A stretch of DNA of 64,000 nucleotides from Timema cristinae (taxonomy: Eukaryota > Arthropoda > Insecta > Phasmatodea > Timematidae). The DNA lies in NCBI GenBank assembly GCA_039000515.1, contig JBCFYV010011135.1, positions 25,475,725 to 25,539,724 of the forward strand, given 5' to 3'. Positions within the stretch are counted from its first letter, which is position 1, and every line of letters begins with the position of its first letter. The notes beneath the pieces are model-generated. The model did not search any database. It saw only the letters and a program-made list of their open reading frames with translations, and had not been told where the DNA came from. The position numbers were made by a program, and so were the translations under genes. Shown one piece after another: positions 44,301-56,222 of the stretch.

Positions 44301-44489
44301 AGACTCAAATAATGAACCATGGAATGCACGAAGACGTCTCTCCGTTTTAACCTCTTCATTCTGATCTGTACTTAACTAAAATCTCCCCGCCATGTTATAA
44401 AACCCATCAAAACATTGGCTTCTACAGTTTAGCGATCGATAAATTTAATCTGCGAAGGACATTCAAGATAATACAGAACAGCGTCTCAG

Positions 44490-44790
44490 ACTTGGCTATT
44501 TATTGTTTCATAGTACCCCAGAAACAATTCTTCTATTTCGAGATTCTCCACGACATTTCTGAAGCAGATGGAAACTTGTTCCTGGACAGGAATAACAAAT
44601 CATTCGTCCCACGATGATCGCATGGTGTCTCTCGCACCAGTGATAAAAAAAAAAGGCCAAAGTACTCGTCACGTGATAGCGCATGATCTCCAAAATCTCG
44701 TTGCAAGTTTCATGAGAATACCATTTAAATGAATCTCGACCCACCCATTTCTTTAAAATTGGCCAGTCTGCGCGCTGAAGCTTCGAGAAA
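44490..44790 (-). pseudogene. hAT transposase remnant (ZMYM1-like)
   Basis: The minus strand shows, across frameshifts, KKWVGRDSFKWYS near 44,745, then QEQVSICFRNVV and ENLEIEELFLGYYETI (about 44,600-44,515). EQ-x-S-(I/V)-C-x-R-x-V followed by ExFLGxYET is typical of ZMYM1/P52rIPK-like hAT transposases (family knowledge). Only this piece is readable. Confidence 0.65.
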
Positions 44791-45585
44791 AGGTTAACAA
44801 AAGTCGCTTGAACTCATCGATTTGCCCACAAATTGCGAGTCCTTGGACGGTCAGAATTTTGAGGGGATGATGATATCTTCAACACAAGTTATCCTATTTG
44901 CTCCCATCTTTATTTTTCCGGTGATATAAAGTTGATACGAAACATTCCCACCAGCCTTCATAGACACTCACTTTTAAAACAGATTCTCGCTGACATTCCA
45001 ATCTTTCTCGTTTTTATGTTTTTTTAATTTTGCAAGCACCGTTTTGGAAATCCTGATTAATTGAAAATCGATTCTAATTTTGATGAAAAAGTAATGCATT
45101 TTTGATTGAATGCTGATATGCATATCTTAGAGAAAACTGAATCTTTCGATTTTTTCCGTATTCCAACCGTGGTTTAAGTTTTCAGCTATATGTTCTTGGC
45201 CTTCAATAAGTTGTGGTTGAGATGAAGGATTACCAACTTATGCTGTTGACATCCGTGCAGTAGTTTCTTTCTTGTGTCTATAAATTTGTTTTCACTCATA
45301 AACAGTTTCTTATGGCGTGTAAAATCTGTTCATTTTTTTTTTCAAAACACGTTTAACTAAACCGATGTCACGGTCACACGTCAGAAAGGAATTACCTCTA
45401 ACCGGGAACCAGTGAATTATTTTCTATCAAAAATTCCTATTATGACACTTCACATTCAATCAAGGAAAAAAATACTATAAACTTATCAATTTTGCTAATT
45501 TTACGTAAAAGAACTAATATTTCTGAATCACTTTTACACACAACAAACAATCAATGTATTCTTCTGTGAAATAAATCACAATATT
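44791..45585. other. No supported gene
   Basis: May include more decayed transposase sequence on the minus strand, but I cannot follow it. Confidence 0.35.
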
Positions 45586-45978
45586 CATGGTGGTTACAGA
45601 CAGGGAAAACCTGGAAAAGTCAGGTAATTTTTGAATGACAGGGAAAACAGGGAAATGTCAGGGAATTTAACTAAAAATAAGGAAAAGTCAGGGAATTAAA
45701 AATATGACTAAAATAGCCCATTAATTTCGCAACAAAACTCTAAAACCAAAAGTTAATAATACCTAAATAAAATAACATTTTAATTTTTTTAATAACTGAT
45801 AAAACCGTTTATGTTTAGTAAATACAAACTTTTTTTTAATATGTGATCAATCATATATATATAACTAAAGTTCATATCCATAATTAAGAATGGAAAAAAA
45901 AAGTAATCAGGGATAATTGAAAAATGTTTGCCTGGAAAAGTCAGGGAATTTTGTAAAATATGTTTTGTAGCCACCCTG
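45586..45978 (-). mobile_element. CAGGG-ended MITE, complete, reversed
   Basis: Begins CATGGTGGTTACAGACAGGG and ends TTTTGTAGCCACCCTG. The interior matches 1,970-2,347 in reverse (TGGAAAAGTCAGGGAATT repeats). Confidence 0.8.
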
Positions 45979-46476
45979 TATACACTAAGTCATTCTTAAC
46001 ACAATTAACGATAATATCGATCCCGTATGGATAAACAAACCTTTGGGCGTTGTTAATCAATTGAAGTGAACTAGTACTAGCAGAATATTCTGGAGGCCGT
46101 AAGCTAGTCACGAAAATGTTCGATCTTTCTAGAATACACCACAAAAGTTCTCGTATGCAGCATACTCTACTACTAGCGCCCCTGTTGGCGATTTATTCTC
46201 ATCTTATTTGGCCTGTTATTTTAAAACTAAACGCTATTTTCATTCTCAAAAAGTTTTGGTTAGGTTTTGTCAAACAATCTGTTTATTAATGTTTCTTTAC
46301 TCGGTATTTCTTGTACTTTTTAGTGTTTTTTTTTTTCATCCCTCACTTTCGGCGGGTGCGGCGTCCCTTGGTGCCAATGTTTACTGACATTCAAACCAAC
46401 AGTTACAATCGGCTGTAAAGGGTTGGGGTGAATCACGAATGTAACAACGGCGGATTTTTTGTTTAACAACTTTACA
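45979..46476. other. No feature seen
   Basis: Unique sequence with no recognisable frame. Confidence 0.4.
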
Positions 46477-46772
46477 CGGTGACCTGGGGGTCTAGGGGTA
46501 AAGTGTCGGACTTCTGTGCTGGGGATCCGGGGTTCAATCCTCGGTCCCGGCACAGATTTATCTGATTAACAAACCCTTCCTTCACCTCTGACAAGACGTG
46601 TATTAATCACAACTTGTGAATGTGTGGAATGCCAGGCCTCCACCGTGGTTCGGATCCCTCGTTAAACTGTAGGTCCTCCATTTCATCTCACAATCAACCT
46701 ACAATTACACGTTAGCGTAAGTTCGTACAACCCGAACGGGTAGTAAGACGCGTTGCTAATATTAATATTAAC
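46477..46772 (+). mobile_element. SINE-A, full length
   Basis: Head GGTGACCTGGGGGTCTAGGG, B-box GGGGTTCAATCCTCGG, tail CCCGAACGGGTAGTAAGACG. Confidence 0.9.
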
Positions 46773-46859
46773 AACTTTACAATGATATTATCCTTATCCG
46801 ATGTTGGTTTGTTGAGTGTTTATTTATCGACAGTTACATTTAGTTTCAATTTTCCGATC

Positions 46860-47084
46860 TTTACACCAGCGAGGTTAAGGTGAAGGCAGAGGGTATAAAA
46901 GTTAAGGCCAGTTTTTTTTTTGTTTTTTTGCCGTTTTATATAACTTTATTTTGCCGTTTATATAACTTTTTTTTGCAAAATAGATAAAATATGGCTCCGA
47001 TGTACACAAGGTTTAATTTTCTTCACACGGTGAAATCAACAGTTGTTAAATATCTGTCATGAATATAACGGCGCTAGAACCAGA
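46860..47084 (+). mobile_element. Foldback element left arm
   Basis: Carries TAGATAAAATATGGCTCC, GTTTAATTTTCTTCACACGG and CAACAGTTGTTAAATATCTG as in the palindromic elements at 51,833 and 54,568, then passes directly into the minisatellite near AACGGCGCTAGAACC. Confidence 0.6.
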
Positions 47085-48835
47085 CGTCTTAAGAGCCCGT
47101 CTCACCCCCCAATTAACACCTAACTTAGGTAGGTAATACAGCTAGAACCAGACGTCTTAAGAGCCTGTCTCACCCCCAGATACCACCTAACTTAGGTAGG
47201 TAATACAGCTAGAACCAGACGTCTTAAGAGTCCGTCTCACCCCTCAAATAACACCTAACTTAGGTAGGTAATACAGCTAGAACCAGACGTAATAAGAGCC
47301 CGTATCACCCCCCAGATAACACCTAACTTAGGTACGTAATACAGCTAGAAACAGACGTCTTAAGAACCCGTCTCACCCCCAGATAACACCTAACTTAAGT
47401 AGGTAATACAGCTAGAACCAGACGTCTTAAGAGCCCGTCCCACCCCCCAGATAACACCTAACTTAGGTAGGTAATACAGCTAGAACCAGACGTCTTAAGA
47501 GGCCGTCTCACCCCAGATAACACCTAACTTAGGTAGGTAATACAGCTAGAACCAGACGTCTTAAGAGCCTGTCTCACCCCCAGATAACACCTAACTTAGG
47601 TAGGTAATACAGCTAGAACCAGACGTAATAAGAGCCCGTCTCACCCCCCAGATAACATCTAACTTAGGTAGGTAATACAGCTAGAACCAGACGTCTTAAG
47701 AGCCCGTATCACCCCCCAGATAACACCTAACTTGGTACGTAATACAGCTAGAACCAGACGTCTTAAGAACCAGTCTCACCCCCCAGATAACACCTAACTT
47801 AGGTAGGTAATACCTCTAGAAGCAGACTTCTTAAGAGCCCATCTCACCCCCAGATAACACCTAACTTAGGTAGGTAATACAGCTAGAACCAGACGTCTTA
47901 AGAGCCTGTCTCACCCCCCAGATAACATCTAACTTAGGTAGGTAATACAGCTAGAACCAGACGTCTTAAGAGCCTGTCTCACCCCCAGATAACACCTAAC
48001 TTAGGTAGGTAATACAGCTAGAACCAGACGTAATAAGAGCCCGTCTCACCCCCCAGATAACATCTAACTTAGGTAGGTAATACAGCTAGAACCAGACGTA
48101 ATAAGAGCCCATCTCACCCCCCAGATAACACCTAACTTAGGTAGGTAATACAGCTAGAAGCAGACTTCTTAAGAGCCCATCTCACCCCAGATAACACCTA
48201 ACTTAGGTAGGTAATACAGCTAGAACCAGACGTCTTAAGAGCCTGTCTCACCCCCCAGATAACATCTAACTTAGGTAGGTAATACAGCTAGAACCAGACG
48301 TCTTAAGAGCCTGTCTCACCCCCCAGATAACACTTAACTTAGGTAGGTAATACAGCTAGAACCAGACGTAATAAGAGCCCGTCTCACCCTCCAGATAACA
48401 TCTAACTTAGGTAGGTAATACAGCTAGAACCAGACGTCTTAAGAGCCCGTATCACCCCCCAGATAACACCTAACTTGGTACGTAATACAGCTAGAACCAG
48501 ACGTCTTAAGAGCCCGTCTCACCCCCAGATAACTCCTAACTTAGGTAGGTAATACAGCTAGAACCAGACGTCTTAAGAGCCCGTCCACCCCCAGATAACA
48601 CCTAACTTAGGTAGGTAATACAGCTAGAACCAGACGTAATAAGAGCCGTCTCACCCCCAGATAACATCTAACATAGGTAGGTAATACAGCTAGAACCAGA
48701 CGTAATAAGAGCCCGTCTCACCCTCCAGATAACATCTAACTTAGGTAGGTAATACAGCTAGAACCAGACGTCTTAAGAGCCCGTCTCACCCCAGATAACA
48801 CCTAACTTAGGTAGGTAATACAGCTTGAATCACAC
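47085..48835. repeat. ~67-bp minisatellite, ~26 copies
   Basis: The unit is ACAGCTAGAACCAGACGTCT, TAAGAGCCCGTCTCACCCCC, CAGATAACACCTAACTTAGG, TAGGTAAT. Variants GACGTAATAAGAG and AACATCTAAC alternate in blocks, pointing to segmental amplification. The left edge sits where the loop of a foldback element is expected. Confidence 0.95.
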
Positions 48836-49470
48836 GTTGTGACAGTTTAATTAGAGAATAATGTAATTGTGGCCAAATACAATTTTATAATAATTTTTTT
48901 AAGAATACATTCAAATTAAAAATAGCTGGGTCTATGTTAAAATGAAAACAAACTACTTTACCGACATCAAGTTTTTTGTTATCAATTAGTGAATAATACA
49001 TAAAACCGTATTTATTCTAATTCGAGGTTAATCTTATGTTTAATTTCCCGGGTAATCCACCGTTAAGATGGTCCACGTAAGCGAGAAATTGTGCCGCGCA
49101 GACATTCAGCTCGAACGCAATATTTAATTCTACGATGGATTATTTCAAAATATAGTTCACACCAAAATAAAGTCTAACGATTCCAACAGGGCTCTTTTTC
49201 CTTAGCAACTCAATAGTTTGAGTTTTATTAATAATTTAGATACAATTTGTGTAATTGTAACATTAGCTAATTTTCAACTTATTTTTAATCATATTTGTGG
49301 AGCTATGAGACTAGGGTTGATGAAAAAGGAGTCTAGATTTATTCAGCTTTCCTCAAACAAATGTTGAGATGCTCACCACAGTAAATATAAAACTTTATTC
49401 TTTACCTAAAGAAAATAAGTTTTGTGGATTTTTTAGTTCCTTCTCCTTTTTAACGACACGATAAAAGGTA
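48836..49470. other. No feature seen
   Basis: AT-rich unique sequence. I do not find the matching right arm of a foldback element here. Confidence 0.4.
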
Positions 49471-49885
49471 GTCTATACAAATATTATAAAGAGGAAAGAT
49501 TTGTTTTTTTGTTTGTAATGGATAAACTCAAAAACTACTGGACCGATTTTAAAAATTCTTTCACCAATATAAAGCTACATTATCAGCGAGTAACATAGGT
49601 TATATTTTATTTTGAAAATTTAATTTATTCCTCATAAAAATGTCAATAGTATATTATATAGTCGTTGGAAAAAAAAAGGTTGTTGAAGGGGGGGTGAGGA
49701 AAGAGGAATGAGATGAAAATAGGAGGGAGGATAAAAAAGAGGGAGGGGGCTATACAGTGATGGTAGGACTGTATTTTTAAAAAAAAGTAAAAAAGTTTTG
49801 TTTTTATATTGACATGATGGATGATTTGAAGCTTTGTTTTACAGGATTCTTTACAATATTTTTTTTTACGGGGAAGGGGGCTAGT
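49471..49885 (+). mobile_element. Helitron-like element, longer copy
   Basis: Starts TCTATACAAATATTATAAAG, then ACTACTGGACCGATTTTAAA, and continues through a G-rich part (49,685-49,760) to ACGGGGAAGGGGGCTAGTTG. 52,315-52,738 is the same text reversed. Confidence 0.7.
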
Positions 49886-49953
49886 TGTAGATAAAGGGAG
49901 AAAGAATAGAGACGTAGTTCCAGAAAACGACACAGATAATTGTAGTATTAAGT
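49886..49953. other. No feature seen
   Basis: Short spacer. Confidence 0.4.
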
Positions 49954-50318
49954 GCGGCAGAAGGGAGCGCTAGTATTTTTACAGTTTTTATAACATTACA
50001 TTTTTTTTTGACAACATTAAATCAAATATTTCTCCAGTAGCAACATAGAGTTTAGTTTTCTGCACATGCTAATATCAACAGATCTTGAATATCTGTCAAG
50101 GATGTCCTGGAATTTTGTCAAAACTTTTTAAATAAAGAGAAAAAGTTTTGACAAAATTTCAGCACATCTTTAACAGATATTCAAGATTTGTTGATATTAG
50201 CATGTGCAGAAAACTAAACTCTATGTTGCTACTGGAGAAATATTTGATTTATTTTGGCCAACAAATTTCAATTCTATAAAAACTGTAAAAATACTAGCGC
50301 TCCTTTCTGCCGCACCTT
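49954..50318. mobile_element. Foldback (palindromic) element, complete
   Basis: Arms of about 165 bases: the left starts GTGCGGCAGAAGGGAGCGCT and the right ends AGCGCTCCTTTCTGCCGCAC, so the outer 20 bases are nearly complementary. The arms contain AATCAAATATTTCTCCAGTA and its complement. The loop is near 50,135. There is no coding sequence. Confidence 0.9.
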
Positions 50319-50628
50319 AAAGGAACCTTGAGGCCTGATGCTTTCGTAAGAGGCAAAAAAAAGCGTAAAACAAATAAAAAATCAAACACACTTGATAATC
50401 AGTGTTTTTGTTTTTTGAATCAAATTTGTACGCTTGTTTTGTTTCGCCATTCAATTAAAGAGATCAAATCATTTCAATTTGTTTTCTTTGTCACCGCGTC
50501 TTACCAGTCCAGGGTTCTTACAGACATGTGAATCATAAATTTAAGGACTTTTTTCAAGGACTAAAACTGTTATTTCTCATACCACCAAAACTAAACACAG
50601 CAATTAAAATAATTATAAACCGTATATA
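50319..50628. other. No feature seen
   Basis: AT-rich. CACCGCGTCTTACCAGTCC at about 50,492 resembles a scrap of SINE tail. Confidence 0.35.
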
Positions 50629-50805
50629 CAGTAGCCCCATGGCTTCTTTGGTGCTGATGACAGCTCACAGCTGACTTCTGACAGCCAACATTTAGGTATA
50701 TACACGTTTTTTTGCAGATCATATGGTTTGGCGTAGGCATACATAATTTGGTCTGGTAACTTTTCAAAGCCGTCAGTCAGCACCAAAGAAGTCATGGGGC
50801 TACTG
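50629..50805. mobile_element. Palindromic MITE with TA target site (family P), copy 2
   Basis: 177 bases, CAGTAGCCCCATGGCTTCTT to GAAGTCATGGGGCTACTG, flanked by TA. The interior matches 28,221-28,431 with deletions. Confidence 0.85.
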
Positions 50806-51046
50806 TACCTATCAACACTGCTTTGACGCCATCACACGTGGCAACATTTCAATCTTCCTCCCCAAAAGGCAAAGAGAAAGAGTTGAGATGCGACGTTTCA
50901 AAGTTCACCAATCGACTTGGATAACCTTTGACCCGATTATTTCTAGTACACATGTTTATGGAGTTAGTTATTCTAAATGTGTTCAAGCTAATCGAGCTCT
51001 GTGTCTTATTATAAATAATTCCCTTGGAAACAAGTGAACTCGATTC
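50806..51046. other. No feature seen
   Basis: Unique sequence. Confidence 0.4.
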
Positions 51047-51248
51047 TTACCCGTTTCGATGGCCCCATGGTTTAAGACGCGGGGGAGTTTTAGGTTCGAC
51101 TTCGGTCGGATGTACCGAGATATTTTTCCCCTCCCAAAATGGGTTGCCAACTCTCCCTCCACGCAAATGCGGGCATATTTCCTGTAAATGTTCACATACC
51201 TAACACATTGGCATAATTAGAACGCATGCGCACAACCCGATTGTGTGG
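51047..51248 (+). mobile_element. SINE-B, diverged
   Basis: CCCGTTTCGATGGCCCCATG, TTAGGTTCGACTTCGGTCGG and CTCTCCCTCCACGCAAATGC, with a decayed tail. Confidence 0.7.
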
Positions 51249-51504
51249 TACAGGGATCGTACAGTCCTTGAAAGACCTGGAATTTAATATGTGTCGCTTC
51301 AAGGCTAGGAAAAGTCCTTAAATTACTCTGTGCCTTGAAAAGTCCCAGAATTTACAGGTTTCAATATTTATTTTTGAAATGGTTCTGAAGAATGACTGTA
51401 AAGACTGCTCTTTGATCAAACGTTAGCTGTTGTCTGCTGTTTTTTTAAATTATATGTTGCTTAAAAACCTTAATTTGTAATAATTCTTCTAACATTTTTG
51501 TCCC
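51249..51504. other. No feature seen
   Basis: Unique sequence containing GAAAAGTCC repeats that recall the CAGGG MITE interior, too weak to call. Confidence 0.35.
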
Positions 51505-51506
51505 CC

Positions 51507-51542
<36 letters not shown>

Positions 51543-51832
51543 CATCATTATCACCACGTCTTACTATCAGTTCAATTTGTACGCAATTACGCTAATATGT
51601 AATGGTAGGGTGATTGTGAGATGAAATGAAGGACATACAGTTTAACGTGGGATCCGAACTACGGTGGAGGCCTGGCATTCCCCACATTCACAAGATGTGA
51701 TTAATACACGTCTTGTCAGAGGTGAAGGAAGGGTTTGGTAATCAGCTAAATCTGTGCCGGGACCGAGGATTGAACCCCAGACTCCATCACAGAAGTCCGA
51801 CGCCTTACCCCTAGACCACCAGGTCACCCATC
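51505..51832 (-). mobile_element. SINE-A, full length, long (TTA)n tail
   Basis: (ATT)n at 51,508-51,550, tail CACGTCTTACTATCAG, body GAACTACGGTGGAGGCC, head complement CCTAGACCACCAGGTCACCC. Confidence 0.9.
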
Positions 51833-52075
51833 AACAATTGTTAAATATCTGTCATGAGCATAGCAACATTAGACGAGAAACTTTTTAAATGAAGAGAAAA
51901 AAGTTGTCATTAAATTCCAGGACACCCTTTTAAGGACAGATATTCAACAACTGTTGATATCACCATGTGAAGAAAATTAAATTCTATGTTTGTACTGGAA
52001 AAATATTTGATTTATTTTGGCAAAAAAAAAAAGTCATTAAAAAAACAGCAAACACACCAGCTTTTCCTCGCGTCG
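51833..52075. mobile_element. Foldback element, partial
   Basis: ATCAACAATTGTTAAATATC, then the loop region AAAAAGTTGTCATTAAATTC, then CAACAACTGTTGATATCACC and GGAAAAATATTTGATTTATT. The outer left arm is replaced by the SINE-A copy. Confidence 0.7.
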
Positions 52076-52314
52076 CCTTACAAAAAAGGGGGTGGGGGAA
52101 TCTTTTTTAAAAGCATTTATTGCACGCATAACTCTTAGTTCATAAACATCCTATCTTCGGCCAGAAGAATGAAGCAACAGTTATCAGTTACGACGACGTA
52201 TTAAGACCAGCTTGGAAAAAGATTACGTCAAATTGTTGCCATCTGTTCTACACAGCTGACTTCCCGAGAGATGTCGGTAGAAAGGATACAAGCTACCGGC
52301 ATATTCACAAACTA
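52076..52314. other. No feature seen
   Basis: Unique sequence. Confidence 0.4.
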
Positions 52315-52738
52315 ACCCCCTTCCCCGTAAAAAAAATATTGTAAAGAATCCTGTAAAACAAAGCTTCAAATCATCCATCATGTCAATATAAAAACAAAAC
52401 TTTTTTTACAAATACAGTCCTACCATCACTGTATAGCCCCCTCCATCTTGTTTTCATGTAATTCCTCTTCCCTCACCCATACCCTTCCCCCCCCCCCCCC
52501 GCTTCATCAACACCACTTTCCCTTCAACAACTTTTTTCCTCCAACAACTATATAATATACTATCGACATTTTTATGAGGAATAATTAAAATTTCAAAATA
52601 AAATTAGCCTATGTTACTCGCTGATAATGTAGCTTTATATTGGTGAAAGAATTTTTAAAATCGGTCCAGTAGTTTTTTTAGTTTATCATTACAAACAAAC
52701 AAACAAACAAATCTTTCCTCTTTATAATATTAGTATAA
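52315..52738 (-). mobile_element. Helitron-like element, reversed copy
   Basis: Mirror of 49,471-49,885: CCCCCTTCCCCGTAAAAAAA at the left and CTTTATAATATTAGTATA at the right. With the other copy it forms a ~410-bp inverted repeat about 2.4 kb apart. Confidence 0.75.
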
Positions 52739-52913
52739 AAGTATAAATGCCGAGAAAGTGCTCCCGCGTTTGCACTTTAGACGTCATCCATTAACCAATC
52801 ACCGCTTTTTCTTCTTCTTATCCTTTATTAAAAACATCAAGAAGACATTTATCCTGACCTCTCTCACCTCCAACTTGTGTTACGTAACTTTTCACATCAA
52901 GAGTGAATGTAGA

Positions 52914-53163
52914 CCCGCCTCGGTGGCGTAGTTGGCTAACGCGCTAGTTTCGTGTTGAGCTAGACTGCTGAGGACGGGGAGATCGAGTTCTAATCTCAGT
53001 CGGGTGAACTGGGGGTGGTTTTTCCTACATGGTTTTCCACTCTCCTTCCACGAAAATGCAGGTTCACTTCCTCTAATTAAAAACCTTCCCAATTCCTAAT
53101 CCATTAGTGTAATTAGTACTTAAAGCGTATAACCCGAACGGGTAGTAAGACGCGGTGCTAAAT
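52914..53163 (+). mobile_element. SINE-B, full length
   Basis: Head CCCGCCTCGGTGGCGTAGTTGG, B-box-like region GAGTTCTAATCTCAGTCGG, tail AACCCGAACGGGTAGTAAGACG. Confidence 0.95.
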
Positions 53164-53663
53164 ATAATATTATATTATATTATAAGAGAGAATGTCATTA
53201 TTTTAAAGAGAAGCTTTCGTGACTCTATAAATGAAACTCGAATTTGATACTTATCGGAAGTTATAAGTATGTTTGCAAACGATGAAAACCTGATTTTTTT
53301 TTTCTTCAACATAGTAATTAAAGTACAAGGTGTGACGGAAACCATTAGATGATCTATGCTGAGGAAAGTGATGGGAAATGTGCTGGGATGTGTTTGGTGT
53401 CGCTAGACCTTGCGACTTTTACGGGTCTGAAACGACTAATTTTTCATTTTTAACAACTAATCTGGCGACTGGCGACTTTCCTTAATTTTCTGTCGAGTTC
53501 ATGTTCATTATTTTTAAATTTTAATGCTGTAGAATTTTTATTTTTGAACTACAGTACTGCAAGAACGCATAATGCATTGCTTCGGTCTACAGAAGAGCTC
53601 TAAGCTATCTGTCATTCACAAATAAACATTACATCGTTCCGGATCCGGGGATTACCCCAGTCC
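53164..53663. other. No supported gene
   Basis: AT-rich. Phrases such as GGCGACTGGCGACTTTCC and, further right, GCGACAATCTAGCGAC suggest an old repeat, not identified. Confidence 0.35.
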
Positions 53664-53932
53664 CAAGGCCGTAGTCAGGGGGAGGGGGTTTCAAAACCCC
53701 CCAAAATTTTATTAACAATATATATATATATGGCTTTATTTATGGTTCAAACAATATAAAATTAAGGTAAAAGTACAATTTAAGGGGCTGTGTTACCATA
53801 AAAAAAAACACTTCAGAGAGCTTCTAGAACTGTTTATCATTTATAATTTTCTATAGCCTCGGGCATTTGGGGGATTTTCTCACCCCCCCCCCCCCCCCCC
53901 CCCCCCGAAATTGTTGGCTGGCTACGGCCTTG
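53664..53932. mobile_element. hAT-like MITE with long poly-C
   Basis: 269 bases with inverted ends CAAGGCCGTAG and CTACGGCCTTG. The flanks are CCCAGTCC (53,656-53,663) and CTCAGTCC (53,933-53,940), an 8-bp duplication with one difference. A C-run of over 20 bases lies at about 53,882-53,906. Confidence 0.75.
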
Positions 53933-53940
53933 CTCAGTCC

Positions 53941-54321
53941 ACTGATATATCTTACATTTAGTTCAGATTAATGTATATTTTTTTTGGTTTGACGACAAAT
54001 CTGACGACTCTTTAAGTTTTCGTTTAGCGACAATCTAGCGACTTTCTGCTACCAATCTAGCTACAATACTTAAATGGTCGTTGGCAACACTGGGTTTGCA
54101 TGACGTCTGGTGGAGCTCACCTGAGTGACATTTTTCAAGTTACTAATAGTTAACATTATTTCTGCCCCACTCTGTATTATATGTGTTATTTAACATTGTG
54201 ATATACCCATTCATCTCCCTTTATTTAACAGCTTCACGTGGTTTAAGGACGACTCCTGAAGGAGGAAATTAAAAATATATATACTGAGAAATATCCGTGC
54301 CGTGATAAGATTATGTTTTTA
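53941..54321. other. R-W fragment at 54,100-54,185, otherwise nothing
   Basis: GACGTCTGGTGGAGCTCACC and CAAGTTACTAATAGTTAAC recall R-W. The rest is AT-rich. Confidence 0.4.
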
Positions 54322-54495
54322 TTATTATTTTAGCACCGCGTATTACTACCCGTTCGGGTTATACGTTTAAGTACTAATTACACTAATGGATTAGGAATTG
54401 GGCAGGTTGAATTAAAGGAAGTGAACCCGCATTTGCGTGGATGGAGAGTGGAAAACCATTTAGGAAAAAAAAAAAACAGTTCACCCGACCGAGCC
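54322..54495 (-). mobile_element. SINE-B, 5' truncated
   Basis: TTAGCACCGCGTATTACTACC tail and CCCGCATTTGCGTGGATGG body. It stops at CACCCGACCGAG, so the head is absent. Confidence 0.85.
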
Positions 54496-54567
54496 GTGAT
54501 TAAGAGCGCTTACTTTATTTATCATCTGCAAACCAGAACAGACTAGGCTGAAACCTTAAGGTATGAT

Positions 54568-54905
54568 TGTAGACAAGACGAGAAAAGAACATTTTTTTAT
54601 TATGAAAAAAAAAGAAGTGTTTTGATCAAAAGTAATCGAATATTTCTCCACCTGGTGATATCAACAGTTGTTGAAAATTCTATCAAGGGTGTCCTGGAAT
54701 TTAATTACAACTTTTCCTCTTCATTTAAAAAGTTTGGCATCTAACGCAGCTATGCTCATGACAGATATTCAACAACTGTTGATATCCCCACGTGAAGAAA
54801 ATTAAACTCTTATTTTTATACTGGGGAAATATTATATTTATTTTGACCAAAAACTATTTTGCTATAAAAAATGCAAAAACATTTTTCCTCTAGTCCCTTA
54901 TGTGT
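54568..54905. mobile_element. Foldback element, complete but diverged
   Basis: Arms of about 150 bases: TCGAATATTTCTCCACCTGG on the left and CTGGGGAAATATTATATTTA on the right. The centre contains AACAGTTGTTGAAAATTCTA and CAACAACTGTTGATATCCCC. Confidence 0.8.
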
Positions 54906-55164
54906 GTATATATGGGTTATTGAGAGAGATTCATTTGTCCTTGAATGTTGTTGTATGGAAGCCTTACAATGTTGCAATAAAACTGGCAATTGCGTCAAAC
55001 CGAGAAATAAGTTATAATATCGTAAACAGATGAAACAGCGCTTATTCGCCTGAAGCGCCACGGGTCCTGAGTTCGACGACTAGGCTGAAAATTAATCCAC
55101 CGAATCCAAATTTTGCTTATTTACTTAAAATAGGATATTTTATAATGATAATGAGTTTCATTTT
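54906..55164. other. No feature seen
   Basis: AT-rich. Confidence 0.4.
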
Positions 55165-55465
55165 TATATATTTTTGGTATTTAACGTGCACTGTCTGAGC
55201 CGACTGATATCAGCATACGAGAATTTCTATGAGCGAGAGCTAAAGAGCCTACTAATTTTTCCTGTAAAGGTATTTTCCCATACCTTCCAGGGTTCATTTA
55301 CAAGTCACAATCGACACGGGACCAATGGCTTTACTTTACATCCAAAGAAAGTTGTGCTACGGATTTTTACCGCTCAAGAAAAATCCATCAACCTAGGCTA
55401 GGTTTGAACTCACGAACATCGGATCCTGAGGCGGGCCCTTTACCCCAAGACCACCGAGATCAACA
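55165..55465 (-). mobile_element. SINE-C, second copy
   Basis: Minus-strand head: CTCGGTGGTCTTGGGGTAAA (A-box) and GTGAGTTCAAACC (B-box). The tail at the left, GTGCACTGTCTGAGCCGACT, matches 2,830-2,855. Confidence 0.7.
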
Positions 55466-55939
55466 GAAGTTAATTTCTCAATTTAATCTACCAAACAACT
55501 GGTTTCTGGTCGGATTATATTAATTTGATAAGCACTTATCAATAACTATAAAGGTGAGTTTTGAGATACAGTACTATGCCCATCGAATGCGAATCTAAAA
55601 TTTATTTAGTTTCCAAATATTAATTTGGAATTTCGAAGGTTCACAAAGGTTTAATGATGAACAATGAGGAGAGAAGTACTAATGGCTAAATGGTTTTATA
55701 TAAAAAAAATAAAAAAAAGTAAATTTAATTTTCTATTTCTGTAGTCTAATTAACTACAAACTTCAAATATATTTAAAAACATAAGTTAAACATGCACTAT
55801 ATTAAATTAACTTTCAGTTTCATAAAAGATATGCATTAAATTAATTACTGGTACGTATTAAGTAGTTACTGATATTTATAGCTTAACGTAAAATGTATAT
55901 AGGGTAGAAATATAGTCTCGATATATGTAGGCCACAAGA
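55466..55939. other. No feature seen
   Basis: AT-rich. Confidence 0.45.
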
Positions 55940-56222
55940 GTTTATTATTATTATTATTTTTATTATTAGCACGCGTCTACTACCATTCGGTTATACGCAC
56001 TTACGCTAATGTGTAATGGTACGGTGATTTGAGATGAAATGAAGGACCTACAGTTAACGTGAATCCGAACACGGTGGAGGCTGCATTCCACATTACAATT
56101 TGATTATACACGTCTGTCAGAGGTGAAGAAGGGTTTGGTAATCAGATAATCTTTGCCGGGACCAGATTGAACCCCGCGCCAGCATAGAGTCTGACACCTT
56201 ACCTAGACCGCCAGGTCACCGA
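55940..56222 (-). mobile_element. SINE-A, full length, with many single-base deletions
   Basis: All parts are present from (TTA)n to the complement of GGTGACCTGG, but single bases are missing throughout, mostly in doubled or tripled letters (CACGCGTC for CACCGCGTC, CATTCGG for CCGTTCGGG). This is unlike every other copy and suggests low consensus quality here. Confidence 0.85.

Noticed and set aside
48836..49470. Right arm of a foldback element after the 67-bp array
   Set aside because: I looked for the complement of the left arm and could not find it.
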